Source: Sporosarcina sp. NCCP-2716 (GTDB taxonomy: Bacteria; Bacillota; Bacilli; Bacillales_A; Planococcaceae). From it: DNA of 64,000 nt. The notes beneath the pieces are model-generated. The model ran no database searches. It was not told the DNA's origin and saw only the letters and a list, made by a program, of their open reading frames with translations. Where the stretch lies: positions 151,408 through 215,407 of the forward strand of contig NZ_BRCF01000005.1 in assembly GCF_023707985.1 (NCBI RefSeq), read 5' to 3'. Within the stretch, counting starts at the first letter, position 1. Each line of letters starts with the position of its first letter. Of this stretch, positions 34,730-43,670 are shown piece by piece. Both the position numbers and the translations under genes were made by a program.

Positions 34730-35498
34730 AATCGTCGAACTGACTGAAGTGACGAAGATCTATGAAGGCAAAGTGATGCACCGGGCGCTGAACCGGCTCG
34801 ATTTTGAAGCGGAAGCGGGGGAGTTCGTCGCGATCATGGGGCCTTCCGGCAGCGGCAAGACGACGCTGTTGAACCTGATTTCGACGATCGACCTGCCGAC
34901 GTACGGCCGGCTCGCCGTGAACGGCATCGAACCGGAGACGCTGAATCAGAACGACCTCGCGCTGTTCAGGCGGCGCAACCTCGGCTTCGTCTTCCAGACC
35001 ATCAATCTGCTGCAGATGCTCACGGTCGAAGAGAATCTTGTCCTGCCGCTGACGCTCGACCGGGTGCCCGTCGCGGACATGAAGCGGCGCATCGCGGACC
35101 TCGCGGACAAGCTGTCGCTCAACGACATTTTGTCGCGCCGGCCGGATGAACTGTCGGGCGGGCAGGCACAGCGGACAGCGATCGGGCGGGCGCTCATCCA
35201 TCAGCCGGAACTGATACTGGCGGATGAACCGACAGGGAACCTCGATTCGAAGTCGGCGCGCGACGTGCTCGAGCTGCTGTCGAAAGTGAACAGGACAGCC
35301 GGCACGACGATCATCATGGTGACGCACGACCCGCTCGCTGCGAGCTACTGCGACCGCGTGCTGTTCATCAAAGACGGGGAGTTCTTCAACGAATTGTACA
35401 AAGATGAGCAGCGCCGGACGTTCTTCCAGCAGATTTTGAACGTGCTGTCGCTGCTCGGGGGGAACGTCAATGACCTTTCGTCAGTTCGCCTACCGTAA
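34719..35498 (+). CDS. bceA: BceA-type ABC transporter ATPase
   Basis: A 259-residue MacB/BceA-like ATPase. Walker A is GPSGSGKTTLL, the Q-loop FVFQTINLL, the signature LSGGQAQRTAIGRAL, Walker B LILADEPTGNLD and the switch histidine is in VTHDP. With BceB it would free lipid-II-cycle intermediates from antimicrobial peptides. ATG 34719 follows GGTGGAG and lies inside the end of bceS. Its own end overlaps bceB by 29 bases. Confidence 0.94.
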   Translation: MARKIVELTEVTKIYEGKVMHRALNRLDFEAEAGEFVAIMGPSGSGKTTLLNLISTIDLPTYGRLAVNGIEPETLNQNDLALFRRRNLGFVFQTINLLQMLTVEENLVLPLTLDRVPVADMKRRIADLADKLSLNDILSRRPDELSGGQAQRTAIGRALIHQPELILADEPTGNLDSKSARDVLELLSKVNRTAGTTIIMVTHDPLAASYCDRVLFIKDGEFFNELYKDEQRRTFFQQILNVLSLLGGNVNDLSSVRLP

Positions 35499-37404
35499 CG
35501 TTGTCCGCAACCGGCGCATCTATGCCGCGTTCTTCATGGCCAGTGCGTTCTCGGTCATGGTGTTCTTCCTGTACTCGATGCTGCTGTTCCACCCGGCGAT
35601 GGAAGAAGGGTTCGTGCAGGAGATCGCGTCGACGGGCATGATGGTCGCGGAATTCATCCTGTTCGTGTTCACGCTGTTCTTCCTGTTCTACTCGATGCGG
35701 GCGTTCCTGCAGGCGCGCTCGAAGGAATTCGGCATCCTGCTGCTGCTCGGGATGGCGCGCAGCCAGCTGCAGCGGCTCATCTTCCTTGAGACAATGCTCA
35801 TCGGCGGCGTCGCGATCGTGGCGGGGACATTCCTCGGCACAGTGTTCTCGAAGTTCTTTCTGATGATCGTCGAAGAGCTCATCCAGCTGCCCGACCTGCC
35901 GCTCTATTTCACGTGGAAGCCGTTCGCGCTGACGATCGGCAGTTTCGCAAGTGTGTTCATCATCATTTCGCTCGTCGCCCCGCTGTTCATCCGAGCGGGG
36001 GAAGTGTACGACCTGCTGCAGGGCGAAAGCGCCGAGCAGCAAGCGTATTCGACGACGCCGTGGCGGGCGTTCGCAGGCATGGCGCTGCTCGTCCTGACGT
36101 ATACGATGGCGGTGTACGCGACGAATCCGTATGTCGTCCGCATCATCTTCGTGCTGCCGGCAGCCGCAGTGACGGGCACGTATTTCTTCTTCAGCGATTC
36201 GCTGCCGTACGTCATCCAGCTGTTCCGCTCGCGGAAGCGGCTGTACTGGCGCCCGTTCTGGCTATTGTCGCTGTCGGAAGGCGTCGTCCGGCTGAAGGAG
36301 AACGCCCGGATGTTCTTCATCGTCACGATGGTGTCGACGCTTGCCTTCATGTCCGTCGGGCTGCTCGCGTCTTTAACGTCGTTCGCGAACCAGTACCGCG
36401 AGCTCAACCCGCTCGGCCTCGTCTACAAAAGCTATCCCGGCAACGTGCTCGAACAGATCCACGTCCGCCAGCTGACAGACGAGCTGAACGACAAAGACAT
36501 CGACTACAACGTCGTGCCGTTCCGCGTGCTGCGGCAGAAATCGTCTTTCACCGACAAGAACGTCTCGATCGTCCGCGTGTCGAGCATGAATGCGCTCGGC
36601 TACACGTTCGGCTATCCGCCGATCGAGCTTGCAGACGGAACCGCGATGTTCCTGCCGCCGACCGACTCGTCGTTCCGCCAGCTGAATGACCGGAACGTCC
36701 GGACGAAACTCGAGATGAGCGGACTGACCGTCGACATTTCTGGCGCCTATCCGCATCAGCTGTTCCCGCCGAACGCCATCGGCTCGAACGCGATCATCGT
36801 CACCGACGCTGACTTCGAGCGGATCCTCAGCGGTCCGGACGGCAATTCTGCGACACAGTTCCGCTATTATGCCTTCAATATAAGGGACTGGCAGGAGACG
36901 AAAGACGTCGGCCGTGCGCTCCATGAGGATGAACTGAAATCGATCCTGCTGAGCGGGGAGACCGGCACGCTGTTCTCATTCGGCAACCCGGGCCTCAATT
37001 ACTCGGTCATCCGGACGACGTTCTCACTGCTGCTGTTCATGGGGCTGCTGCTCGCTGCGGTGCTGTTCCTCGCTGCCGGCAGTTTCGTCTACTTCCGGCT
37101 GTACACGACGCTCGACCGCGACCGCCGGCAGTTCGCTGTGCTGCGCCGGATGGGGATCACCCGCAAGGAACTGAAAAAGATCATCAACCGTCAGCTGCTG
37201 CCCCAGTTCTTCATCCCGTGGGGGGTGGCGTTCGTCCACAGCGCGTTCGCCTTCCTCGCCCTCCAGGTCATCTGGGACGCACTTGCCGAAATCTCGATCG
37301 CAAAAGAGCTCGCCCTCGTCCTCGGCGGGTTTGCGATCCTGCAGATTTCGTACTTCTACCTCATCCGCTGGCGCTATTTGTCGCACATCCGAACACCGGA
37401 GTAA
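35470..37404 (+). CDS. bceB: BceB-type ABC transporter permease
   Basis: A 644-residue permease with about ten membrane helices and a large extracytoplasmic domain between helices 7 and 8 (about 310-510), which in this family binds peptide antibiotics. Two FtsX-type regions are visible: near ARSKEFGILLLLGMAR and near the C-terminus (DRDRRQFAVLRRMGITRKEL). It forms the sensor and detoxification pump with BceA and signals to BceS. A hairpin terminator overlaps its stop codon, closing the module. The exact drug cannot be inferred. Confidence 0.93.
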   Translation: MTFRQFAYRNVVRNRRIYAAFFMASAFSVMVFFLYSMLLFHPAMEEGFVQEIASTGMMVAEFILFVFTLFFLFYSMRAFLQARSKEFGILLLLGMARSQLQRLIFLETMLIGGVAIVAGTFLGTVFSKFFLMIVEELIQLPDLPLYFTWKPFALTIGSFASVFIIISLVAPLFIRAGEVYDLLQGESAEQQAYSTTPWRAFAGMALLVLTYTMAVYATNPYVVRIIFVLPAAAVTGTYFFFSDSLPYVIQLFRSRKRLYWRPFWLLSLSEGVVRLKENARMFFIVTMVSTLAFMSVGLLASLTSFANQYRELNPLGLVYKSYPGNVLEQIHVRQLTDELNDKDIDYNVVPFRVLRQKSSFTDKNVSIVRVSSMNALGYTFGYPPIELADGTAMFLPPTDSSFRQLNDRNVRTKLEMSGLTVDISGAYPHQLFPPNAIGSNAIIVTDADFERILSGPDGNSATQFRYYAFNIRDWQETKDVGRALHEDELKSILLSGETGTLFSFGNPGLNYSVIRTTFSLLLFMGLLLAAVLFLAAGSFVYFRLYTTLDRDRRQFAVLRRMGITRKELKKIINRQLLPQFFIPWGVAFVHSAFAFLALQVIWDALAEISIAKELALVLGGFAILQISYFYLIRWRYLSHIRTPE

Positions 37405-37418
37405 CTCCCGGTGTTTTT
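37392..37418 (+). terminator. terminator overlapping the bceB stop
   Basis: AACACCGG pairs with CCGGTGTT across the loop AGTAACTC and ends in a T-run; the loop contains the bceB stop codon. Confidence 0.8.
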
Positions 37419-37468
37419 GTTTTGCGGAAAAATGATTCGGCTCTTCCATTACTTTCGGATAAACCCTA

Positions 37469-37497
37469 TTGAATGTTTTAAATTTTTCTTATATACT
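37469..37497 (+). promoter_or_regulatory. SigA promoter of lcfB
   Basis: TTGAAT, a 17-base spacer and TATACT. Transcription would begin just upstream of, or within, the adjacent FadR box. Confidence 0.7.
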
Positions 37498-37511
37498 AAT
37501 AGTTGGAATTG

Positions 37512-37529
37512 TGAATGAGTATTCATTCA
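37512..37529. promoter_or_regulatory. FadR operator
   Basis: TGAATGAGTATTCATTCA matches the known Bacillus FadR (TetR-family fatty-acid-degradation repressor) box TGAATGAMTANTCATTCA at every position except one ambiguous base. It lies 15 bases downstream of the -10, where a repressor would block initiation; long-chain acyl-CoA would release it. Confidence 0.85.
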
Positions 37530-37549
37530 ATCAAGAGAGGGGTGCTCTT

Positions 37550-39103
37550 ATGAATCTAGTAGAACGCGTCCGGGAGACTGCACTGTCACAGCCGGGCAAG
37601 ACGGCCTATCATTTTGCTGGAAACGACACATCATATGCGGAGTTCGACCAGACTGTGGCACGTTTCGCATCGGCCCTGCAAGGACTCGGCGTTGAACGCG
37701 GCGACCACGTGGCACTGCTGCTCGGCAATACGCCGCATTTCCTCATCACGCTGTATGCGACAATGCGCCTCGGCGCGACGGCGATCCCGGTGAATCCGAT
37801 CTATTCGCCTGATGAAATCTCGTATATCCTGCAGGACAGCGACGCGAAAGCGGTCGTCGCGCTCGAACAGCTGCTGCCGCTTGTCGAAGCAGCGTCCGTC
37901 CGGCTTCCGGCTATCGAGAACTACATCATCTGCGAAATGACGGGGGAGACCGCAGATCGCATTTCCGAGCTGTCGGAAGGCGCCAAAGCGAAGACGAAAC
38001 AGTTCACACATCTCATCGCAGGCAGCACAGGAGCTGCGGAAATCACTGACGTCGATGAAAATGAAACCGCTGTCATCCTGTACACGTCCGGCACGACCGG
38101 CCGTCCGAAAGGTGCCATGCTGACGCACAAGAACCTGTACTCGAACGCGTCGGACGTCGGCGAGTACCTCGGGTTTTCATCGGAAGACCGTGTCGTTGCA
38201 ACATTGCCGGTGTTCCACGTATTCGCTCTGACCGTCGTCGTCAATGCACCGCTCGTCCAGGGCGCGACGATCGTGCTCGTGCCGAGGTTCAGCCCGGCTG
38301 ACGTGTTCCAGACGATCAAAGAACAGAAAGCGACGATCTTCGCCGGCGTCCCGACGATGTACAACTTCATGTACCAGTATCCGGGTGCATCGCGCGAAGA
38401 CTTCGAATCGATCCGGCTCGCGATCTCAGGCGGCTCTTCACTGCCGGTCGCGCTGCTCGAGAACTTCGAGGAGAAATTCCATGTCAAGATCTCGGAAGGC
38501 TACGGCCTGTCGGAAGCGTCACCGGTGACGACGTTCAACCCGCTCGACCGCGAACGGGTGCCCGGCTCGATCGGCACGTCCATCCTGAACGTCGAAAACA
38601 AGATCGTCGACGAACTCGGCGACGAAGTGCCCGTCGGCCAGGTCGGGGAGCTGATCGTCCGCGGCAACAACGTCATGAAAGGCTACTATAAGATGCCCGA
38701 AGAGACGGCGGCCGTGCTGCGTGACGGCTGGCTGTACACCGGCGACCTGGCGCGGAAGGACGAAGACGGCTACTTCTACATCGTCGACCGCAAAAAGGAC
38801 CTGATCATTGTCGGCGGCTACAATGTCTATCCGCGCGAAGTCGAGGAAGTGCTATTCCAGCACCGCGACCTCGTCGAAGCGGCCGTCCTCGGTGTCCCGG
38901 ATCCCGATTTTGGCGAAGAAGTGCTCGCGTACGTCGTCAAGAAGGAAGGCAGCGATGTCACGGAAGCCGACCTGCTCGACTTCTGTTCAAAGCGCCTCGC
39001 GAAGTACAAAGTGCCGAAGCATATCGAGTTCCTGGATGAACTGCCGAAGAACACGACCGGCAAGATCCTCCGCCGTTCTCTGAAGAGTTATGTAAGATCA
39101 TAA
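37550..39103 (+). CDS. lcfB: long-chain fatty-acid-CoA ligase
   Basis: A 517-residue ANL-superfamily adenylating enzyme that activates fatty acids to acyl-CoA for beta-oxidation. The AMP-binding motif is YTSGTTGRPKGAML, followed by EGYGLSEASP, YTGDLARKDEDGY and KDLIIVGGYNVYP; the C-terminal catalytic lysine is in NTTGKILRR. ATG 37550 lies after AGAGAGGGG and gives the family N-terminus. The gene follows lplJ and the bce module, and the perfect FadR box upstream fits B. subtilis lcfB (yhfL). Ends in a terminator. Confidence 0.94.
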   Translation: MNLVERVRETALSQPGKTAYHFAGNDTSYAEFDQTVARFASALQGLGVERGDHVALLLGNTPHFLITLYATMRLGATAIPVNPIYSPDEISYILQDSDAKAVVALEQLLPLVEAASVRLPAIENYIICEMTGETADRISELSEGAKAKTKQFTHLIAGSTGAAEITDVDENETAVILYTSGTTGRPKGAMLTHKNLYSNASDVGEYLGFSSEDRVVATLPVFHVFALTVVVNAPLVQGATIVLVPRFSPADVFQTIKEQKATIFAGVPTMYNFMYQYPGASREDFESIRLAISGGSSLPVALLENFEEKFHVKISEGYGLSEASPVTTFNPLDRERVPGSIGTSILNVENKIVDELGDEVPVGQVGELIVRGNNVMKGYYKMPEETAAVLRDGWLYTGDLARKDEDGYFYIVDRKKDLIIVGGYNVYPREVEEVLFQHRDLVEAAVLGVPDPDFGEEVLAYVVKKEGSDVTEADLLDFCSKRLAKYKVPKHIEFLDELPKNTTGKILRRSLKSYVRS

Positions 39104-39110
39104 GAGGGGA

Positions 39111-39136
39111 AGAGACCGCCGAGGCGGTCTCTTTTT
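39111..39136 (+). terminator. terminator after lcfB
   Basis: AGAGACCGCC pairs perfectly with GGCGGTCTCT, followed by TTTT. Confidence 0.92.
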
Positions 39137-39159
39137 GTGCGGGTAAGGCATCCGCTGCC

Positions 39160-39327
39160 CGGTTATCCGCTCGATTAACATCGCTAACCGATCAATTAAG
39201 CCGGCTATCCGCTCGATTACCACCGCCAACCGATCATTTACTCCGGCTATCCGCTCAATTCCGTTCGCTAACCGATCATTTAACCGCGCCCACCGCTCGT
39301 TTCCACCGGCTATCCGCTCAATCCATC
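39160..39327. repeat. 21-bp-phased intergenic array, locus C (8 units)
   Basis: Eight units of exactly 21 bases begin at 39160, 39181, 39202, 39223, 39244, 39265, 39286 and 39307. They alternate between CGGCTATCCGCTCGATT-type and TCGCTAACCGATCATTT-type, giving a 42-base super-period. The shared core is CCG(A/C)TC(A/G)(A/T)TT. Because 21 is a multiple of three, the minus strand stays open for 93 codons with a seven-residue pattern, but it has only a TTG start without a ribosome-binding site, so it is treated as non-coding. It fills most of the 358-base gap between lcfB and the second chemoreceptor gene. Confidence 0.9.
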
Positions 39328-39337
39328 CAAAAAACCA

Positions 39338-39349
39338 AGGGAATTCCCT
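39338..39349. promoter_or_regulatory. 12-bp palindrome AGGGAATTCCCT
   Basis: Identical to the core of the 18-bp palindrome at 13573-13590. Here it lies 28 bases upstream of the candidate SigD promoter of the chemoreceptor gene. Confidence 0.4.
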
Positions 39350-39376
39350 GTAAAAACAAATAATTCTCACAAGTGT

Positions 39377-39403
39377 CAAAAGTAACGTCGTTTCTGTCGA
39401 TAA
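39377..39403 (+). promoter_or_regulatory. candidate SigD promoter of the second chemoreceptor gene
   Basis: CAAA, a 15-base spacer and GTCGATAA (consensus TAAA-N15-GCCGATAT; 3 of 4 and 6 of 8 matches), 59 bases before the start codon. Confidence 0.6.
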
Positions 39404-39461
39404 AGATGATATAGACTAAAGCTATGATCTAAAAGTATGGGATGAAAAGGGAGGCACGGCG

Positions 39462-41186
39462 ATGAAACGGTCGGTCAAGGGGAAATTGAATGCGGTGTTC
39501 GGGACGATTCTGGTATTGATCCTCATATTGGGGAGCATCGGGGCATTCAGCGCACACCGCCTGAACGCGAACACGAAGGAGATCAACGAGGGGATCCTGC
39601 CGAAGATCCAGTACAACAACGATCTTGAACAGACGGTGCAGCAGGTTTTAAGCCTGACCCAGCGGCACATCGTCTCGAAAGACAAGGAATTCGAAGAACG
39701 GTACGAGGCACAGATCGCCGAGTATCAGGAACAGATGAAAAATACTGAAATGTCATACGAACAGGCGCTGTCGAAAGACGAGCAGCAGGCATTCGGCATC
39801 GTCCGCAGCCAGCTGGACACGTACAGCAGCCAGATCAGCGCACTGCTCGAGTTGAGCATGGTCGATCGCGACGACGAGGCAATCCAGAATTCATACGAAA
39901 CCGGCAAGACGATCGATGTGCTGCATGACGCATTAAACGACCTGCAGGCGAAGCACCAGCAGGAACTGACGGATATCGAAGAGGAAGGCCAGTCGCTCTA
40001 CAATAGCGTCCTCATCACGATGATATTCGGCGCGATCCTCGGTGCGCTCATTTCGCTGATCGGCAGCCGCTACTTGCGTTCGAAGATCCAGAAGCCGATC
40101 ACCGTGCTCACCGCGCGCATGAACGACATGGCGGAAGGCCGGCTGTCGCCTGTGCCGCTGCCGGTCGGCGATCCGGATGAAATCGGACAGCTGACGCGAG
40201 ACGCCAACGCATTCTCGGACAATTTGTACACGATCGTGTCGGAACTGCAGACGAGCATCGCGACAATCGCTTCGACGTCGGGTGAACTGACGGCGAGCGC
40301 AGATGAAACCGCGCATGCCTCCGCGCAGATCACGGACGAAATCGTCAGCGTCTCGGAAGGCGCCTCCGAACAGCTCGAATACGCGCACTCCACGTCGACG
40401 ATCGTCGCGGAGATCACGCAGGGCATGGACCAGACGGCATCCGCCATCCATACCGTGTCGGACCTTGCCGTCTCGACGACGGAGCAGACACAGTCCGGCA
40501 CGCAGGCGATGGAGGAGACGGTCGGAAAGATCGGCGAAATCCGTACATCGACAGGCAAAACGGCTGAAATCATCAGCACGCTGTCGAAAAAATCCGACGA
40601 AATCGGCAGCATTGTCGCGCTCATCACGACGATCGCGGGCCAGACTAACCTGCTGGCGTTGAATGCGTCCATAGAAGCTGCACGGGCAGGCGAGCACGGC
40701 AAAGGCTTCGCGGTCGTCGCCGGCGAAGTCGGCAGCCTGGCCGCGGAATCGGCAAAAGCCGCCAGCAGCATCAACCGTCTCATCGAAGAAATCCAGGCGG
40801 AAGTGGGCAGTGTGCAGGAAGCGATGGCCGTCGCCCAGACGAATGTCGAAGAAGGACTGTCGATGGCGAATGATTCCGGCAGCAGGTTCGGTGAAATCGC
40901 GCGGATGGTGAGCGAAGTGTCCGCACAGACCGAGGAAGTGTCGGCGATCAGCGAGCAGATCAGCGCGAGCACGCACTCCATGAAGTCGCTCGCCGGCCAG
41001 ACGGCTGCATTGTCCGAACGGTCGGAAGGCAGTGCGCAGACAATCGTGGCGGCAGCAGAGGAACAGAGCGCGACGATGGAGGAGATTTCAGCCTCCGCGC
41101 ACGTACTCAGTGACATGGCAGAATCGCTGAAGTCGATGATAGACGTCTTCCAGCTCGGCGCACAAGAACCTCCGAAAGAAAAGTGA
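39462..41186 (+). CDS. methyl-accepting chemotaxis protein
   Basis: A 574-residue chemoreceptor, paralogous to that at 2519. Membrane helix 1 (about 10-30) and helix 2 (about 185-205) flank a helical extracytoplasmic sensor; a HAMP domain and a long signalling coiled coil follow. The tip is [23 protein letters not shown] (here ASIEA rather than AAIEA). GGGAGG precedes the ATG. The probable SigD promoter fits the motility regulon. It lacks a C-terminal pentapeptide tether. Ligand unknown. Confidence 0.93.
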   Translation: MKRSVKGKLNAVFGTILVLILILGSIGAFSAHRLNANTKEINEGILPKIQYNNDLEQTVQQVLSLTQRHIVSKDKEFEERYEAQIAEYQEQMKNTEMSYEQALSKDEQQAFGIVRSQLDTYSSQISALLELSMVDRDDEAIQNSYETGKTIDVLHDALNDLQAKHQQELTDIEEEGQSLYNSVLITMIFGAILGALISLIGSRYLRSKIQKPITVLTARMNDMAEGRLSPVPLPVGDPDEIGQLTRDANAFSDNLYTIVSELQTSIATIASTSGELTASADETAHASAQITDEIVSVSEGASEQLEYAHSTSTIVAEITQGMDQTASAIHTVSDLAVSTTEQTQSGTQAMEETVGKIGEIRTSTGKTAEIISTLSKKSDEIGSIVALITTIAGQTNLLALNASIEAARAGEHGKGFAVVAGEVGSLAAESAKAASSINRLIEEIQAEVGSVQEAMAVAQTNVEEGLSMANDSGSRFGEIARMVSEVSAQTEEVSAISEQISASTHSMKSLAGQTAALSERSEGSAQTIVAAAEEQSATMEEISASAHVLSDMAESLKSMIDVFQLGAQEPPKEK

Positions 41187-41255
41187 AAATAGTGACGGAT
41201 AAAGAAGGATTAATCTTCCGGATGTCGAAATAGATGGCATCAAGGGGGAATGGAC

Positions 41256-43247
41256 ATGACAACGAAACAAACCGTACAGAAAGACGATTTATTCAAACTG
41301 AAATCCGTCACGAATCCGGTTTTATCGCCGGACGGCACGGAAGCGGTTTTCATCGTCACACAGATCGACAAGGACGAGAATGCCTACCACGCGCATCTGC
41401 ATCATCTCGACTTTGAAAGCGGCAAATCCACCCAGTGGACGTTCGGCAAGGAGCGCGTCTCGAAGCCGCAATGGTCGCCTGATGGCAGCCAGATCGCCTT
41501 CCTGTCGACACGCAGTGACAAGAACCAGCTGTACGTCATGCAGGCGACCGGCGGGGAAGCGCGCCGGCTGACGGAATACGAAACCGGCGTCTCGGACTTC
41601 CTCTGGTCGCCGTGCGGCACGAAAATCTGGCTGTCGGGCACGCTGGAAGACGGCAAGACGTTTACAGATAAAGCCAAAAAGGACGAGGAGAAGGACAAGA
41701 AAAATCCCGAAGCGCTCCGCGTCACGACGATGAAATACAAAATGGACGGCGCAGGGTTCGTCAAACAGGACCGCCATTCACAGATCGGCTGCCTGGAGCT
41801 TACAACGGGAGACATCACCCAATTCACCGACGGACCGCACCATCATTCGCTCGAAGCGGTATCGCACGACGGCAAAAAGCTCGTCATCGGCGTCAACCGT
41901 GCTGAAAACAAAGACTTCGACTTCCGCCAGCCGCTCGTCCTCACCGACATCGAGACGAAGGAAGAAACCGTCCTTGTCGATGAACAAGGGTACTTCGGCG
42001 GTGCTGCCTTTTCACTGGACGACCGCTACATCGCATATGGCGGTTCCAACCGGTCTTTCGAAAACGCGACGCACGGCGAACTGTACGTCTATGACTGCGA
42101 AGAAAAAACGACGCTGACTTTGACGGAAGGACTCGACGCCCCGCTTGGCGATGCGGTCGTCGCCGATCACCAGCAGGGGCCGAACCCGCCGGAAGCGGTC
42201 TGGACGGAAGGGAACTATCTCTACTTCACCGTCTCCGTCATGGGCGACGTCCGTCTCTATTTCGCCGATCTCGACGGCAGCCTGTACCCGGCGTCGCCGG
42301 AAGGGGAGCACATCTACGACTATGACGTCGCGAAAAATGGCCAGTTCGCACTCGCTGCGATCACCGATCCGGTGAACCCCGGCGAGCTGTACAAACTCGA
42401 TATCGCGACGGGTGACAGGACGGCAATGACTTCATTCAATGAAACATACGTCACCGACACCGTGCTCGTCCAGCCGGAAACCGTCCAATTCGACGGTGCG
42501 AACGGCTTTACGGTCCACGGCTGGCTCATGAAGCCGGCCACGTTCAAGGAAGGCGAGACATATCCGCTCGTCGTCAACGTCCACGGCGGCCCGCACGCGA
42601 TGTACGGCAACTCGTTCTTCCATGAGATGCAGGTGCTCGCCGCGCAAGGCTGGGGCGTCCTGTACGTCAACCCGCGCGGCAGCCACGGCTACAGCCAGGG
42701 CTTCGTCGACGCGGTGCGCGGCGACTATGGCGGCGGCGACTACAAGGACATCATGGATGCGCTCGACCATGTGCTCGCAGACAACGACTGGATCGACACC
42801 GACCGGCTCGGCGTCACAGGCGGAAGCTACGGCGGCTTCATGACGAACTGGATTGTCGGCCATACCGACCGGTTCAAGGCCGCCGTCACACAGCGCTCGA
42901 TCTCGAACTGGATCAGCTTCTTCGGCGTCTCCGACATCGGCTACTACTTCAGCGACTGGCAGATCAACGCCGACATGACCGACGTCGACACGCTCTGGAA
43001 GCACTCGCCGCTGAAATACGCAGAAAACGTCAAGACGCCGCTCCTCATCCTGCATTCGGAAAACGACCTGCGCTGTCCGATCGAACAGGCCGAACAGCTG
43101 TACATCACACTGAAAAGCATGGGCAAGACGACCGAATTCGTCCGTTTCCCGGAAGCCGACCACAACCTGTCGCGCACCGGCAAGCCGAACCTGCGCATCA
43201 CGCGCCTGGACGAAATCACAGGCTGGTTCGATAAATACTTGAAGTGA
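41256..43247 (+). CDS. S9-family prolyl-oligopeptidase-like peptidase
   Basis: A 663-residue cytoplasmic serine peptidase. The N-terminal two thirds form a seven-bladed beta-propeller with WD40-like repeats (SPDGTEAVFIVTQ, SPDGSQIAFLS); the C-terminal alpha/beta-hydrolase domain (about 400-663) has Ser524 in GGSYGGFMTNW, Asp604 in SENDLRCP and His636 in EADHNL. It would clip short peptides such as acyl-aminoacyl or prolyl peptides. ATG 41256 is favoured over ATG 41250 because AAGGGGGA is too close to the latter. A terminator follows. There is no signal peptide. Confidence 0.93.
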   Translation: MTTKQTVQKDDLFKLKSVTNPVLSPDGTEAVFIVTQIDKDENAYHAHLHHLDFESGKSTQWTFGKERVSKPQWSPDGSQIAFLSTRSDKNQLYVMQATGGEARRLTEYETGVSDFLWSPCGTKIWLSGTLEDGKTFTDKAKKDEEKDKKNPEALRVTTMKYKMDGAGFVKQDRHSQIGCLELTTGDITQFTDGPHHHSLEAVSHDGKKLVIGVNRAENKDFDFRQPLVLTDIETKEETVLVDEQGYFGGAAFSLDDRYIAYGGSNRSFENATHGELYVYDCEEKTTLTLTEGLDAPLGDAVVADHQQGPNPPEAVWTEGNYLYFTVSVMGDVRLYFADLDGSLYPASPEGEHIYDYDVAKNGQFALAAITDPVNPGELYKLDIATGDRTAMTSFNETYVTDTVLVQPETVQFDGANGFTVHGWLMKPATFKEGETYPLVVNVHGGPHAMYGNSFFHEMQVLAAQGWGVLYVNPRGSHGYSQGFVDAVRGDYGGGDYKDIMDALDHVLADNDWIDTDRLGVTGGSYGGFMTNWIVGHTDRFKAAVTQRSISNWISFFGVSDIGYYFSDWQINADMTDVDTLWKHSPLKYAENVKTPLLILHSENDLRCPIEQAEQLYITLKSMGKTTEFVRFPEADHNLSRTGKPNLRITRLDEITGWFDKYLK

Positions 43248-43255
43248 AACTATAA

Positions 43256-43292
43256 AGACGCCTGTCCCGGGGAAGGGGGCAGGCGTCTTTTG
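43256..43292 (+). terminator. terminator after the S9 peptidase gene
   Basis: AAGACGCCTG-CCC pairs with GGG-CAGGCGTCTT, followed by TT. Confidence 0.85.
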
Positions 43293-43313
43293 ACATTGAA
43301 CAGGGGAGGGGCG

Positions 43314-43670
43314 TTATCGGCGCACTCGGCAGCAGCCACCTGTTTCCGGCTCAACCGGCTCATCCGTTCCGGCAGCGACCCGTTTCAGTTCTGTTGCCGC
43401 TTCGATTTTACGGACGAACGCGTTCTCAAGGCAGCATGCACCTTTCAGCATCTCGCCGACAGAACGGTTGAATTCCGCTTTTTCACAAGCAGTCGTTGTC
43501 GTATCGTCGTTGAAGTTCTCGAACAACTCATACTCTCGGAAAAGGATTCCGGTGAGTACGACTTCGCCGAGCAATGTGGAGACGATGATGAGATCCGACA
43601 AGATTTCATCAGAGATGTCGATGTTCTGTGTCGTATTCAGCAATTCACGCAGCATTTGTGTTTGGTCCAT
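43314..43670 (-). CDS. hypothetical protein with paired cysteines
   Basis: A 118-residue protein that I do not recognise. It starts MDQTQMLRELLNTTQNIDISD, is predicted mostly helical with a hydrophobic stretch (LIIVSTLLGEVVLTGILF), and carries cysteines at ACEKAEF, GACCLENAF and GGCCRVRR, so two CC pairs lie in the C-terminal half. Metal binding or disulfide formation is conceivable but unproven. ATG 43670 is chosen because AAGGAGGTG lies seven bases upstream; a second ATG six bases earlier is too close to that site. The strong ribosome-binding site makes it likely to be real. It is convergent with the S9 peptidase gene. Confidence 0.65.
   Translation of the reverse strand: MDQTQMLRELLNTTQNIDISDEILSDLIIVSTLLGEVVLTGILFREYELFENFNDDTTTTACEKAEFNRSVGEMLKGACCLENAFVRKIEAATELKRVAAGTDEPVEPETGGCCRVRR

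Noticed and set aside
39098..39379. A 93-codon open frame on the minus strand with a seven-residue pattern (IERIAG, NDRLA) that looks like a heptad-repeat coiled coil.
   Set aside because: It lies entirely over the 21-bp array, whose period is a multiple of three and so keeps frames open. The only start is a TTG without a ribosome-binding site, and the end runs into the lcfB terminator.
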